Assembly (NCBI GenBank): GCA_016703945.1
Contig: JADJBC010000020.1
Location: 62,001 to 126,000 of the forward strand
Origin: Candidatus Aalborgicola danicus
Lineage (GTDB): Bacteria > Pseudomonadota > Gammaproteobacteria > Burkholderiales > Burkholderiaceae_C
Length of the DNA stretch: 64,000 nucleotides
Direction of reading: 5' to 3'
This document shows positions 8,000-16,684 of the stretch, in pieces (the first letter of the stretch is position 1; each line of letters opens with the position of its first letter). The notes beneath the pieces were generated by a model, which did not search any database, was not told the origin of the DNA, and saw only the letters and a list, made by a program, of their open reading frames with translations. The position numbers were made by a program, and so were the translations under genes.

Positions 8000-8769
8000 A
8001 GGGCGACGCGGCGAACCAGTTGGAAGAACAGGCGGTTGGGCATGACACGCAGGGCTTTAAGCCACAGCGTGAAGCGTTTTGGGAAGTGGATTTCGAACGC
8101 GCCCCGTGCCCAACCCTGCAGGATGGCGCTGGCGGCCTGTTGGGGCGTCAACAGGGCCGGCATGTCGAATTGGTTACCGGCTGTGAGTGGTGTCTCCACA
8201 AAACCAGGGTTGATGATGGAGACACCGATACCTTTGCCATGCAGGTCCAGGTACAGGGTTTCGGACAGGTTGATGAGGGCGGCCTTGGTCGGCCCATAGG
8301 CCAGGCTGTTGGGCAGGCCGCGGTAACCCGCCACGCTGCCCACCAGGCTGATATGTCCCGCCCCACGCGCCAGAAAGTGCGGCAAAAGGGCATCGAGCAC
8401 ATACAAGGCACCCAGGTAGTTGACCTCCATGTGGCGCGCCATATCGGGTACATCCATCGCGTCGGAACGCATGGCATGGTAATGGCCGGCACAGTACACC
8501 ACGCAGTCCAGCGGCCCCTGTGCCAACAGCTGCTGGGCAGCCAGGGTCACGGCCTCACGCCGTGTGGCGTCCAGCGTCAGGGCGCGACTGCCGGGGTGCT
8601 GGGCCACAAATGCGGCCAAAGCCTCGGCCTTGCGTGCGGACACGACCACCCGCGCGCCTTGGCTGTGCAGGGCCGCCGCAGTGGCCTGCCCAATGCCGCT
8701 GGAGGCACCCACAATCCACACGGTCTTGCCGCGCCAATCTTTCAGAGGCGGGTTCAAAGGCGGCAGCAA
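7996..8769 (-). CDS. Short-chain dehydrogenase/reductase (start uncertain)
   Basis: A classical SDR with GASSGIGQA (about residues 20-28), the catalytic Ser (SLVGSVAGYRG) and YGPTKAALINL containing YxxxK. It is cytosolic and NAD(P)(H)-dependent, probably acting on a lipid-derived carbonyl or alcohol because of its operon. The only plausible start in the given sequence is TTG at 8769, and it is only 13 bases from the 24-G tract. The native start codon and intergenic region may therefore have been lost or misread. Confidence 0.8.
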   Translation of the reverse strand: MLPPLNPPLKDWRGKTVWIVGASSGIGQATAAALHSQGARVVVSARKAEALAAFVAQHPGSRALTLDATRREAVTLAAQQLLAQGPLDCVVYCAGHYHAMRSDAMDVPDMARHMEVNYLGALYVLDALLPHFLARGAGHISLVGSVAGYRGLPNSLAYGPTKAALINLSETLYLDLHGKGIGVSIINPGFVETPLTAGNQFDMPALLTPQQAASAILQGWARGAFEIHFPKRFTLWLKALRVMPNRLFFQLVRRVAL

Positions 8770-9230
8770 CGCGGAAAATATGGGGGGGGGGGGGGGGGGG
8801 GGGGGACGGGGGCGTCGCTCGGTTTCCCGCCGACCGGCAGGGCCATGGTGTAGCCCCAGCGGAAGGTATTGCCACGGCTTTCACCGACCGCCTCGCCAAC
8901 GACGTCATCGGCCCGGCCCACAAAACGCCCTTCGCCGGTTTTGCGCAAGCGCCAGATGCGCTTCTGAAGCGTGCCGTCGGAATACAGAAAGTCTTCGTCC
9001 AATACGCCTTCGTCACCGGTCCAACTGCAGTTCATGACCACCGTGAAGCGTTTGACGACCGCGCCGGAGCGGTCGGTGAACACACCGTAGGCGTCCAGCG
9101 TGCCGTTGAAATACTGTTGCAAATCCAGCACCGGTTTTTCATTGGCGTACTGCTCGATGCCGGTGGAAGAACAGCCAGCGACGAGCAGGCTGGTGGCAGC
9201 AGTGGCGGCGAGTAATAGTCTTCGATTCAT
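8754..9230 (-). pseudogene. DUF3833 lipoprotein, C-terminus replaced by a poly-G tract
   Basis: The start is the ATG at 9230, overlapping the MFS stop. The signal peptide ends in the lipobox LVAGCSS, giving a lipidated periplasmic-side protein. The body (YANEKPVLDLQQYFNGTLDA, DGTLQKRIWRLRKTGEGRF, GNTFRWGYTMALPV) matches the DUF3833 family, which normally continues for roughly 40-50 residues after YTMALPV. Here the frame instead runs through poly-C (8805-8782) as PPPPPPPP and then into the start of the SDR gene. Either the 3' end was really deleted and replaced, or the assembly is wrong at this point. Confidence 0.75.
8782..8805. repeat. Uninterrupted 24-G tract
   Basis: Twenty-four consecutive G, then ACGGGGGCGTCGC. 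It joins the truncated DUF3833 gene to the SDR start. A pure run of this length is very unusual in a proteobacterial chromosome. It could form a G-quadruplex, or could be a poly-G read artefact bridging a gap. Confidence 0.8.
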
Positions 9231-9892
9231 GGTGTTTTGCGAACCAGGTTGAGGTAAAGAAGTGCTGTGGCCAGCAGCTTGAGCACGCAGGGCAGCGCGC
9301 AGTAGGCAAGGCTCAGTGTTTGCAGGGCGGCCGGATCGCGGGTGCCGGGCTCGTAACCCAGGGCCGCCAAGGTGGGCAGGGCGACCCCTGCGGCCAGCGC
9401 CAGGTTCAATTTGGTGGCGAAGTTCCACCAGCCAAAGTAGGCGCCCTCGGCATGCCCGCGGTCACCGTTGTGGGCGATGGTGCCGGCCAGCAGGGCGCTC
9501 GGCAGCGCGAGATCGGTACCCAATGCCGCACCCGACAGCGTACAGACTGCCAGAAAAGCCAGACTGTCACCGGCGCCCAAGCTTGCGGCGAACATAAAAA
9601 CGGTAACCGACAACAACATGCCCAGGCCCCAGGTGCGCGCCAGTCCCAGTTTCGGCACCAGGCGCAGCCACAAGGGAATGGCCAATGCCGCACTGAGGAA
9701 ATAGCTGCCCAGGAACAGGGGCTCCCAGCTCGCGTCAACCTGCAGCCGGTCCTGAACAAAAAACAGCAGCAAGGTGGCCGGTATGGCACTGGCAATCCCG
9801 TTGACCATGAACACGGCCAGCAGACCCCGAAAGCCGGGCCGGGTGAAGGGCCAGGTCAAACTCACGGGCAGGGGTTCGCCCCGGCTGTTCAC
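9227..9892 (-). pseudogene. MFS transporter, C-terminal half (frameshifted from 9889-10521)
   Basis: This is the second half of a major facilitator protein, about 221 residues with six likely membrane segments (for example GLLAVFMVNGIASAIPATLL). The frame is open further upstream and would read GWLAWRSAALPPRHRPLDRV before the ORF start. That joins naturally to the first half if one base is added in the six-A run at 9967-9972. It overlaps the DUF3833 start by 4 bp. See the companion entry for function. Confidence 0.8.
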
Positions 9893-10521
9893 GACACGGT
9901 CCAGGGGTCGGTGGCGTGGGGGCAGGGCGGCACTGCGCCAGGCCAGCCAGCCCCTAAAAGCGCTATAAAAAAGAGAGCTACTGTCGCAGGTAATCCGAGG
10001 GCTAGAGGGCTAATCGATGCCAAGATTACGCCCGCCAGGCCCAATCCTTCGCGCCAGGCCACGACCTGACTGCGCTTGACTTCATCGCCGCCCAGGCGCG
10101 CACCCCAGGACTGGTGCATCACGGCCAAGGCACTGTAAGCGGCGTAGGTCAGGGCCAGCACAGCACTGACCCAGATCAGCAGCGCCTGTAGTTCCCGGAC
10201 CGGGGGAAAAAATAGCAACGCAAACCCGGCACCCAGCAAGATGGCAGCGATGGCTGCCCAGCGCAACACGGTGTCGGCCGAGCGGTTGAAAAGCCGGTCG
10301 CTCCAGCGGCCGATCAGCGGGTCGATCAAGGCGTCAAATAGCCGGGCGCCAAGCAGGACAGCACCCAGCGCCGCCAAGGGAATGCCGAAGTTGCGGGCGT
10401 AGTGGTTGGGCAACAGTACATACAGGGGCAAGGCCACAAATGCCAGGGGCAGGCCCATCAGTCCATAACGCCAGCCCTGTTGCCAGGGAAACGTCGCCTC
10501 TGGGGCTGAGGATGGTTTCAT
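9889..10521 (-). pseudogene. MFS transporter, N-terminal half (GPH-type)
   Basis: About 200 residues with six likely membrane segments. It has the GPH-like loop DALIDPLIGRWSDRLFNRS between helices 2 and 3, typical of sugar/cation symporter relatives in the major facilitator superfamily. The substrate is unknown; placement in a fatty-acid-modification operon suggests a lipid-related or metabolite cargo (inference). After VALFFIALLGAGWPG the reading leaves the family sequence and stops. Together the halves would give a normal protein of about 430 residues. The frame is lost inside a 49-bp dispersed repeat (9962-10010). Confidence 0.8.
9962..10010 (+). repeat. 49-bp dispersed repeat, copy B (inside the MFS gene)
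   Basis: It starts GCTATAAAAAAGAGAGC and has GAGGGCTAGAG beginning 35 bases after the G of GCTAT. Block spacing is identical to copies at 1243-1291 (minus) and 55569-55617. It lies within the MFS reading frame. Its six-A run (9967-9972) is where one extra base would restore the transporter frame. Confidence 0.65.
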
Positions 10522-11087
10522 GACGCGGCACCGGCCAACAGCGCGCTGCGCAGAGTGGGTTCGCTGGTGGTCTCCGCCAGCCAGATGCCAAAGAACAGGC
10601 GACTGAATTCGGGGTCGGCCACAACGCCGCGCAACTGGCCGTTGAACCAGAAGCGGGCTCCCAGGCCAGGCTGGTGCAAACCGGTGATGCGGTCGCCTTT
10701 ATTGACATCTGGAAAAGCCTCGCGCATGGCGGTCAGCCAGCGTTGCTCCTGCGCTGCAGATATGTCGGCGGCGCGGCGCATCTCCTGGATGGAGCGCTCG
10801 GCAATGGCGTTGCCACTGAGCGAGCGCAGGTAGGTCAGCTCCAGTGCCAGTGCGTGTTGGGCGTAGCGGCTGGCCCTGAAGCCAGGCGCGACCCACAAGG
10901 CGGCGTCATAAATGTCAAAGCCGAAAAACCGCATGCGGGAGGCACCCAAGCGCTGGGCCCCCGGCAATTCGCCCAGTGCGGCTGGGGCGGCGGTGTCCAC
11001 TCCCGGTGTGTTGGCGCACACGCGTGCACCCAGGCCGGCCAGCAGCGTGGCGGCGCAGGTTTGGAAAAGGGTGCGGCGTGTTGGCAT
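10518..11087 (-). CDS. Chalcone-isomerase-like exported protein
   Basis: A 189-residue protein with an N-terminal signal region (LFQTCAATLLAGLGARVCAN) and a body like the bacterial chalcone-isomerase-fold family: MRFFGFDIYDAALWVAPGF, FPDVNKGDRITGL, ARFWFNGQLRG, FFGIWLAETTSEPTLR. Bacterial members are mostly periplasmic and are thought to bind fatty acids or lipids rather than isomerise chalcone. It lies 5 bp after the methyltransferase gene and overlaps the MFS start by 4 bp, so it belongs to the same operon. Confidence 0.8.
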   Translation of the reverse strand: MPTRRTLFQTCAATLLAGLGARVCANTPGVDTAAPAALGELPGAQRLGASRMRFFGFDIYDAALWVAPGFRASRYAQHALALELTYLRSLSGNAIAERSIQEMRRAADISAAQEQRWLTAMREAFPDVNKGDRITGLHQPGLGARFWFNGQLRGVVADPEFSRLFFGIWLAETTSEPTLRSALLAGAAS

Positions 11088-11092
11088 GCCGT

Positions 11093-12343
11093 TTACGCTG
11101 CGCGTTTGCGCAGCGTGTACTGGACCACGTCGATGTTATCTTCGCTGAATGCGGCTTCGCAGTAGGCCAGGTAAAACTCCCAGATCAGGTTGAAGCGTTC
11201 GTCAAATCCCTGCTGCACCACTTCGGCACGGCGGGCCATAAAGGCCTCGCGCCAGCGTTTGAGGGTTTCGGCATAGTCGTGGCCAAAGGCCAGTTCCTCG
11301 ACCACCTCAAGCCCCGCCGCTTCGGCCTGGCGTCGGAATTCGCGCGGGCAGGGCAGGCAACCGCCGGGGAAGATGTACTGCTGGATGAAGTCGGTGGAGT
11401 TCACATAGCGGTCAAACAGTGCGTCGTCGATGACGATGCTTTGGATGCAGGCATGACCGCCGGGTTTGAGCAGGCGCGCGACCGTGGCGAAGTAGGTCGG
11501 CCAGTATTCACGTCCCACGGCTTCCACCATTTCGATGGAACAGATGGCATCGAAGGGTGCGTCGTTGATATCCCGGTAATCCTGCAGGCGCAGGTCGCAA
11601 GCGGGTCTGGTGCCATCACTGGTGCTGGGCACACCCAGGCGGTGCAGTCGTTCGCGGGCAGAGGCCAGTTGTTCGGTGCTGAGCGTCACGCCGGTGACGT
11701 GGGCACCCATTTCCACCGTGGCCATCTCGGCCAGTGCACCCCAGCCGCAGCCAATCTCCAGCACCCGGTCGCCGGGCTTGACCCGGGCTTGCTGCAGCGC
11801 GCGGCGCACCTTGGCGTTTTGCGCGACCGGCATGGGCTGGTCGTAGTCGCCATTGAACCAGGCGCTGGAGTAGTTCATGGTCTCGTCCAGCCACAGCCGG
11901 TAGAAGGCGTTGCCCAGGTCGTAGTGGGCGTGGATGTTCTTTTGGCTGTTGGTCCTGGTATTGCGGTTCAGCAGGTGTTTGATGCGGTAGACCAGTCGCC
12001 CGACCCAGGAGCCAAAGATCACGTTGTCCACTTCGGCGCGGTTCTTCACCAGTACCCGAAGCAGTTCCACCAAGTTGGGGGTGCTCCAGTCACCCGCGAT
12101 GTAGGTTTCGGCAAAGCCGATATCGCCGGATTTGAGGGCCGCAGAGCACACCTTCCAGTTATGCAGGCTCAGTGTGGCGTGCGGCAAGTCACCTTTGCCA
12201 AAACGCTGCATGGAGCCATCGGGCAATTGCAGGGTCAGGCTGCCGTGGCGCAGGTTGTGGAGCAGGCGCAGTACGGTGCGGGCGGCGGCTGGTGTGCCCT
12301 GGGGAATCGTCAGGTTGTTGGTTGGCGCAGTGGTGCTGTTCAT
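11093..12343 (-). CDS. Cyclopropane-fatty-acid synthase-like SAM methyltransferase
   Basis: The 416-residue protein has the SAM-binding motif VLEIGCGWGALAEMA (about residues 195-209). It also has family segments HYDLGNAFYRLWLDETMNYS and IFPGGCLPCPREF. CFA synthases transfer a methylene from S-adenosylmethionine to double bonds of membrane phospholipid acyl chains. Relatives in the same gene neighbourhood include the methyltransferase for furan fatty acids, so the product may be a methylated or furan lipid rather than a plain cyclopropane. Gap to DUF1365: 18 bp. Confidence 0.9.
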   Translation of the reverse strand: MNSTTAPTNNLTIPQGTPAAARTVLRLLHNLRHGSLTLQLPDGSMQRFGKGDLPHATLSLHNWKVCSAALKSGDIGFAETYIAGDWSTPNLVELLRVLVKNRAEVDNVIFGSWVGRLVYRIKHLLNRNTRTNSQKNIHAHYDLGNAFYRLWLDETMNYSSAWFNGDYDQPMPVAQNAKVRRALQQARVKPGDRVLEIGCGWGALAEMATVEMGAHVTGVTLSTEQLASARERLHRLGVPSTSDGTRPACDLRLQDYRDINDAPFDAICSIEMVEAVGREYWPTYFATVARLLKPGGHACIQSIVIDDALFDRYVNSTDFIQQYIFPGGCLPCPREFRRQAEAAGLEVVEELAFGHDYAETLKRWREAFMARRAEVVQQGFDERFNLIWEFYLAYCEAAFSEDNIDVVQYTLRKRAA

Positions 12344-12361
12344 GGTGTGGGCAAATGGTGG

Positions 12362-13183
12362 TCAGCGGGTCAGAAATGAGGTGGGTGGTACGGGTTTGCC
12401 AAAAAGCGGGGCCTTTTTGACAAACAGTTTGGCGGCCTGCCAGTGGATGCGCAGCACCACGCCCAAGGTCATCGCGGGGTAACGCCACAAGGCGCGCCGC
12501 ACAGCCTGGGGTGTGAGTGGTTCCAGCGTGCCGCTGACGCTGGTTTCAATCAGGGGTCCAGAGGCATCGTCAAAATCGATGCGCGCCACGGTGCGTTTGC
12601 GGTCGGGTGTGACCATAAAGCGGAAGCGGTAGCCACCCTCGACCGGCGCAAAAGGCGACACATGGAACACTTTGGCAGCCCGTTGTTCGACGCCAAACTG
12701 CGGCTGGTCCAGCAGGTAACAATGGCGTTCACCAAAGGTGTTGTTGACCTCTACCACAATGGCGCGCAGGCTGCCGTCCTGGCGGTGGCAATACCAAAAA
12801 CTGACGGGTTTGAAAGTGTGACCCCAGACACGGGGATAGCAGTGCAGCCAGATCTCGCCGTCGGCCGGGTCAGGGTGGCTGCCGGGGGACGCGCCACCAA
12901 TGCCTTCTTTCTCCAGCAGTGCGTCCAGCCAGGCCAGTGCGCCGCCCTGTTCCGGGCCACGCCCGTCACCGTGGTCGGTGTCAAAAAAACTGAGTGGCGC
13001 AAAACGGTTGTAGGCCAGCGTGCCGCCGCCGTGTAGCTGCAGACTGCGCATGGGTAGCAGCAGGAAGTAGTTGCCGTAGGCGAACGCGTTGCGCACCGGC
13101 GCCAGCCGGGTGTGCCGCACTTGACCAAAGCCAATCAGTGGCACGGTCTCCTGGGGTGCGGTGAACGGGTTTTTGTGCATCAT
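12362..13183 (-). CDS. DUF1365 family protein
   Basis: The 273-residue protein shows the family layout: FGQVRHTRLAPVRNAFAYG at the N-terminus, PLSFFDTDHGDGRG, VWGHTFKPVSFWYCHRQDG, EVNNTFGERHCYLL and KVFHVSPFAPVEGGYRFRF. The function is unassigned. The family nearly always neighbours a flavin amine oxidase and a CFA-like methyltransferase, so a role in fatty-acid tail modification is inferred. No signal peptide is visible. It is separated from the oxidase gene by 19 bp and is co-directional. Confidence 0.9.
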   Translation of the reverse strand: MMHKNPFTAPQETVPLIGFGQVRHTRLAPVRNAFAYGNYFLLLPMRSLQLHGGGTLAYNRFAPLSFFDTDHGDGRGPEQGGALAWLDALLEKEGIGGASPGSHPDPADGEIWLHCYPRVWGHTFKPVSFWYCHRQDGSLRAIVVEVNNTFGERHCYLLDQPQFGVEQRAAKVFHVSPFAPVEGGYRFRFMVTPDRKRTVARIDFDDASGPLIETSVSGTLEPLTPQAVRRALWRYPAMTLGVVLRIHWQAAKLFVKKAPLFGKPVPPTSFLTR

Positions 13184-13202
13184 CGGTGTCTGACCTGGGC
13201 GC

Positions 13203-14567
13203 TTAGCGCGGCGTCCGGTGTTCGGCCAGCAGCTGCGTGGCGACGTCCAGCCCCGACTTCAAGCCATCTTCGTGGAAACCATATCCAGTCCAGGCGCCAC
13301 AAAAGTAGGTGTTACGCTGGCCTTGCAAGTCACGCACTTTGCGCTGCGCTTCAATGGCGGCCACGTCAAAGACCGGGTGGGCATAGTCAAAGCGGGCGTG
13401 GACGTGGGCCGGGTCAATGTCAACGAGCGGGTTCAGGGACACCACCACCGCTTGTTCAAACGGCACAGGTTGTAACCTGTTGATCAGGTAATGCAGGCAG
13501 ACCTGCGCGGCGTCTTTGCGAGTTTCGGTCGATCGCTGGTAGTTCCAGGCCGCCCAAGCGCTGCGCGCGCGAGGCAGTACTGACGTGTCGGTATGCAATA
13601 CCGCATGGTTGGGTTGGTATCGAATCGCGCTCAGCATGTCACGTTCGACACCGGTGGCATCACCCAGCAGGGTGAGTGACTGGTCCGAATGGCAGGCCAG
13701 CACCACTTTGTCAAAGTGTTCGGACTGGCCCTTGCTGTGCACCGTAACACCCTGGGCGTTACGGGTGATGTGTTGCACCGGGGTATTGAGGCGCTTGTCG
13801 GCAATTCCTGCAACGATTTTTTGCACATACTGGCGTGCGCCTCCGGCGACCGTCCACCACTGCGGCCGATTGGTGACCTGGATTAACCCGTGGTTGTGGC
13901 AGAAGCGGATCATGGTGGCCACCGGGAACTGCAGCATCTGGTCGGTTGGACAACTCCAGATACAACCCAACATGGGCAGGAAATACCAATCCCGGAACTC
14001 AGCCGACAGCCGGTGTTCATCCAGAAAATCGGACAGCGGCTGCATCATCTCCGCCTCGACGCCGCGCTTGGCAATATCGGTGGCGAGGCGGTTAAAGCGC
14101 AGCACATCACGCAGCATGCGCAAAAAGCGCGGGTTGGCGATGTTGCGACGTTGGGCAAAAACGGTGTTCAGACTGGAGCCACTCCATTCCAACGGCGCCT
14201 GCCCGTTGGCGCCAGGTACCTGGACAGAAAACGACATATCAGAGCGTTCCGTCGGCACCTTCAGGTCTGAGAATAGTTGTATCAACCGCGGGTAGGTGCG
14301 CTCGTTGAAGACCAGAAAACCGGTGTCAACCCCGTGGGTCACCGGACCCTGTGGACCGTCCAGCGTGAGATCGACGGTATTGGTGTGGCCGCCAAAGTAA
14401 CTCCCCGCTTCAAATAACGTCAGCTGCGCCTGGCCGCGCAGCGCGTGGGCAAGGCCCAGGCCCGAAATGCCGGATCCGACAATGGCAACTTTGAGGGGTT
14501 TTCCCCGGTTGGTGGCGATCGTTGCCGGGTTGTGGACACCCTGGCGGTCGGTGAAATGGGTTTTCAA
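13203..14567 (-). CDS. FAD-dependent amine-oxidase-like oxidoreductase
   Basis: The first gene of the eight-gene run, 454 residues. The FAD site is VAIVGSGISGLGLAHALRG (about 28-46), followed by FEAGSYFGGHTNTVDL and a C-terminal FAD segment NTYFCGAWTGYGFHEDGL. This is the NAD(P)/FAD-binding protein paired with DUF1365 and CFA synthase in many bacteria, probably a lipid oxidase or desaturase (inference). The start is TTG at 14567: it has AGGA 7 bp upstream and an in-frame TAA at 14573-14571 excludes anything further upstream. Confidence 0.88.
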   Translation of the reverse strand: MKTHFTDRQGVHNPATIATNRGKPLKVAIVGSGISGLGLAHALRGQAQLTLFEAGSYFGGHTNTVDLTLDGPQGPVTHGVDTGFLVFNERTYPRLIQLFSDLKVPTERSDMSFSVQVPGANGQAPLEWSGSSLNTVFAQRRNIANPRFLRMLRDVLRFNRLATDIAKRGVEAEMMQPLSDFLDEHRLSAEFRDWYFLPMLGCIWSCPTDQMLQFPVATMIRFCHNHGLIQVTNRPQWWTVAGGARQYVQKIVAGIADKRLNTPVQHITRNAQGVTVHSKGQSEHFDKVVLACHSDQSLTLLGDATGVERDMLSAIRYQPNHAVLHTDTSVLPRARSAWAAWNYQRSTETRKDAAQVCLHYLINRLQPVPFEQAVVVSLNPLVDIDPAHVHARFDYAHPVFDVAAIEAQRKVRDLQGQRNTYFCGAWTGYGFHEDGLKSGLDVATQLLAEHRTPR

Positions 14568-14692
14568 CGCTTATCCTGAAGTTTGAACTATCAGGTAATT
14601 TTGCGACTGTTTGGTAATTTATCGGCTTGAATGGTTTTTATCCATGCTGGGTGTAGGGGTTTTGGACGCGCGACGGCACCAAGCCTTTCGCC

Positions 14693-16516
14693 CTACAGGC
14701 AACCGGATTGCGCAAACCACCCAGCCCGGGCTCCGAGGTCCGTCAGCCCAAGGGAGCCCAGATACAGCACATGGCCACTGTCCCCTGCAATGGCGAGGTA
14801 GGTGTTGAAGTCCGGGTAATAGCGGTAGTGGTAGGCATCCAGGGTCTGGGATAGGGGGCCGGCTGGAAACAAATACGGTACGGACCGCTCGGCCCAGTTG
14901 AAAAAACACTCCGCCGGGTTGACCCGCTGGACCGCTGCCTGCGCGTTCAGCATGCCGGCACCACACTGGCCCACGGTGCAGTTGCACTGACCGACGTTGG
15001 TTTCACCGTCCGCGACGCCGGGGCAGTTCGGCAAAGCGGATTCAACTGGAAAGGGATTGGCTGATTCCTGGATGGCAGAACGCACTTGCGCGGGTGTTAG
15101 CGAGGGATTGACGGCCAACAGCAGGCCTGCAACACCGGCTACCTGGGGCGCGGCAAAACTGGTTCCCACATTGCTCCTGAGTTGTGTGGTGTAAACATGT
15201 TCGGCGGGCGTGGTGGTCCCGGCGTTGGTGGCCGTGTCAATGGAGTAGAGGCAGGGTTGCTGCGCCCCAATGTTGATACAGTTGCCACCGGGTGCGCTGA
15301 TGGCCACCTCGGGGCCAAAGCTGCTGAAGCCGACCTTGGTTCCCACATGGCGCAGGCCCCCCACGGCGATCACGCCGCGACAATTGCCCGGTGACTCGAC
15401 CGCACCCTGGTTGTTACCGGCCGACGCTACCACCACAACGCCCCTGGCAGAGAGTTCGTCGATGGTGGCCTGTTCTGAAAATGAACAGGCACCGGTGTGA
15501 CCCAGGCTCAGATTGATGATGTGTGCCGGATGGGGGTTGTTGGGAACCCCTTCCACAGGCAGCCCGCCTGCCCAGCGCAACCCGGCGACGATGTCGGAGG
15601 TGTAGCCACCACAGCGCCCCAACACCCGCACCGGCAACAGGCGCGCGCGCCAATCCACGCCGGCAATGCCCATGCCGTTCTGGCTCAGCGAGCCTATCAG
15701 CGCACTGGTACGCGTGCCATGCCAGGAACTGTTACCGGTGTCGCAGCCCGATAAAGAATGGGGATGGCTGGTCAGCAGGGCATCATCAATCCAGTCGCCC
15801 GGGTCGGACGGGTCGCTGTCCCAGCCGTCGCCATCGTTGGTGCGCGCGAAACCGCCATCGCTGTCGGCGGACACAAAGTCATATCCCGGCAACAGCCGCC
15901 CGCCGGCGGCGGTGCGCATCAAATCAGGATGGTCAAACAGAACCCCTGTGTCGAGGACGGCAATCACGACCGACGAATCACCCTGGCTGAAAGGCCATGC
16001 CCCCTGGGCATTGATGGCCGAGCGGACCTCACCGGTGTTGGCCTTGAGATACCACTGTCCAACGGGTTGCGCACTGGTGTAGTGTTGGTCCGAATAACCC
16101 GGGTCATTGGGCGTTGCGGCGTGGTGTCGTATCCGGTAGTCGGGCTCCACCGCTGCAACCTCGGGGTCTTGCCGCAAGCTGGCCAGAGCTGCGGACACCT
16201 GAGAGGCGCTCAAGCTAGGGTGGAAGATCAAGCGGTGGGTGCGCGCCGATACGGGTTGAAACGCAGCGATGTCCATCGTTGTGCGCCGGGCCACTGAGCC
16301 AAGGCGTTCCTGTGAAGCCCGTTTGGCGTATGCGGCACCGATCGCCGGTTGGTCTTTGAGCACCACGATCCAACGATCATTGTGTGGTGCGTCAACCGGC
16401 GAAGCCTTCGCGGTCAGCGTAACAGTTGAGGCTTCTGCCTGCGCAGGGTCCGGCGCGGCGAACAGGCCCAATGCCAACAACGCGGCGCAGAAATAACGGT
16501 GGTAGTTTGGGTTCAA
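14693..16516 (-). CDS. Secreted S8 subtilisin-like serine protease
   Basis: The catalytic triad is visible: Asp in VIAVLDTGVLFDHPDL, His in SSWHGTRTSALIG, and Ser in VGTSFAAPQVAGVAGLL. A signal peptide (AALLALGLFAAPDPAQA) is followed by an inhibitor-I9-like propeptide (WIVVLKDQPAIG). I place the start at TTG 16516, which has GGAG 9 bp upstream; a GTG at 16555 is possible but lacks such a site. After the catalytic domain there is a C-terminal module of about 75 residues (FFNWAERSVPYLFPAG, YHYRYYPDFNTYLAIAGD). It also occurs in the proteins ending at 31365 and 54416. Probably extracellular or surface-bound. Confidence 0.9.
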   Translation of the reverse strand: MNPNYHRYFCAALLALGLFAAPDPAQAEASTVTLTAKASPVDAPHNDRWIVVLKDQPAIGAAYAKRASQERLGSVARRTTMDIAAFQPVSARTHRLIFHPSLSASQVSAALASLRQDPEVAAVEPDYRIRHHAATPNDPGYSDQHYTSAQPVGQWYLKANTGEVRSAINAQGAWPFSQGDSSVVIAVLDTGVLFDHPDLMRTAAGGRLLPGYDFVSADSDGGFARTNDGDGWDSDPSDPGDWIDDALLTSHPHSLSGCDTGNSSWHGTRTSALIGSLSQNGMGIAGVDWRARLLPVRVLGRCGGYTSDIVAGLRWAGGLPVEGVPNNPHPAHIINLSLGHTGACSFSEQATIDELSARGVVVVASAGNNQGAVESPGNCRGVIAVGGLRHVGTKVGFSSFGPEVAISAPGGNCINIGAQQPCLYSIDTATNAGTTTPAEHVYTTQLRSNVGTSFAAPQVAGVAGLLLAVNPSLTPAQVRSAIQESANPFPVESALPNCPGVADGETNVGQCNCTVGQCGAGMLNAQAAVQRVNPAECFFNWAERSVPYLFPAGPLSQTLDAYHYRYYPDFNTYLAIAGDSGHVLYLGSLGLTDLGARAGWFAQSGCL

Positions 16517-16646
16517 CAGGGTCTGCTCCGTAGGGCGGGATGATAGTGGCAACACAGACTGTGTAGATTAAACCGAATACACGTTGGTTCCCGAATGAAT
16601 CATGCGTCGCGGACGGCATACCATCAGCGCGGCCGTACTGCGGGAC

Positions 16647-16652
16647 TAGAAT
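16647..16652 (+). promoter_or_regulatory. Candidate -10 for the first LCCL protein gene
   Basis: TAGAAT within GGACTAGAAT. The same ten bases occur at 19345-19354 before the second copy of the gene, at similar distance from the start, followed by a similar AAGGAA ribosome site and GTCATG. No convincing -35 was found. Confidence 0.35.
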
Positions 16653-16684
16653 CGTTTGGCTTTCTTGTCCAGAAGGAATTTGTC

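Noticed and set aside
16517..16555. GTG at 16555 as start of the subtilase
   Set aside because: No ribosome site upstream, whereas TTG 16516 has GGAG at good spacing and gives a clean signal peptide. Not fully excluded.
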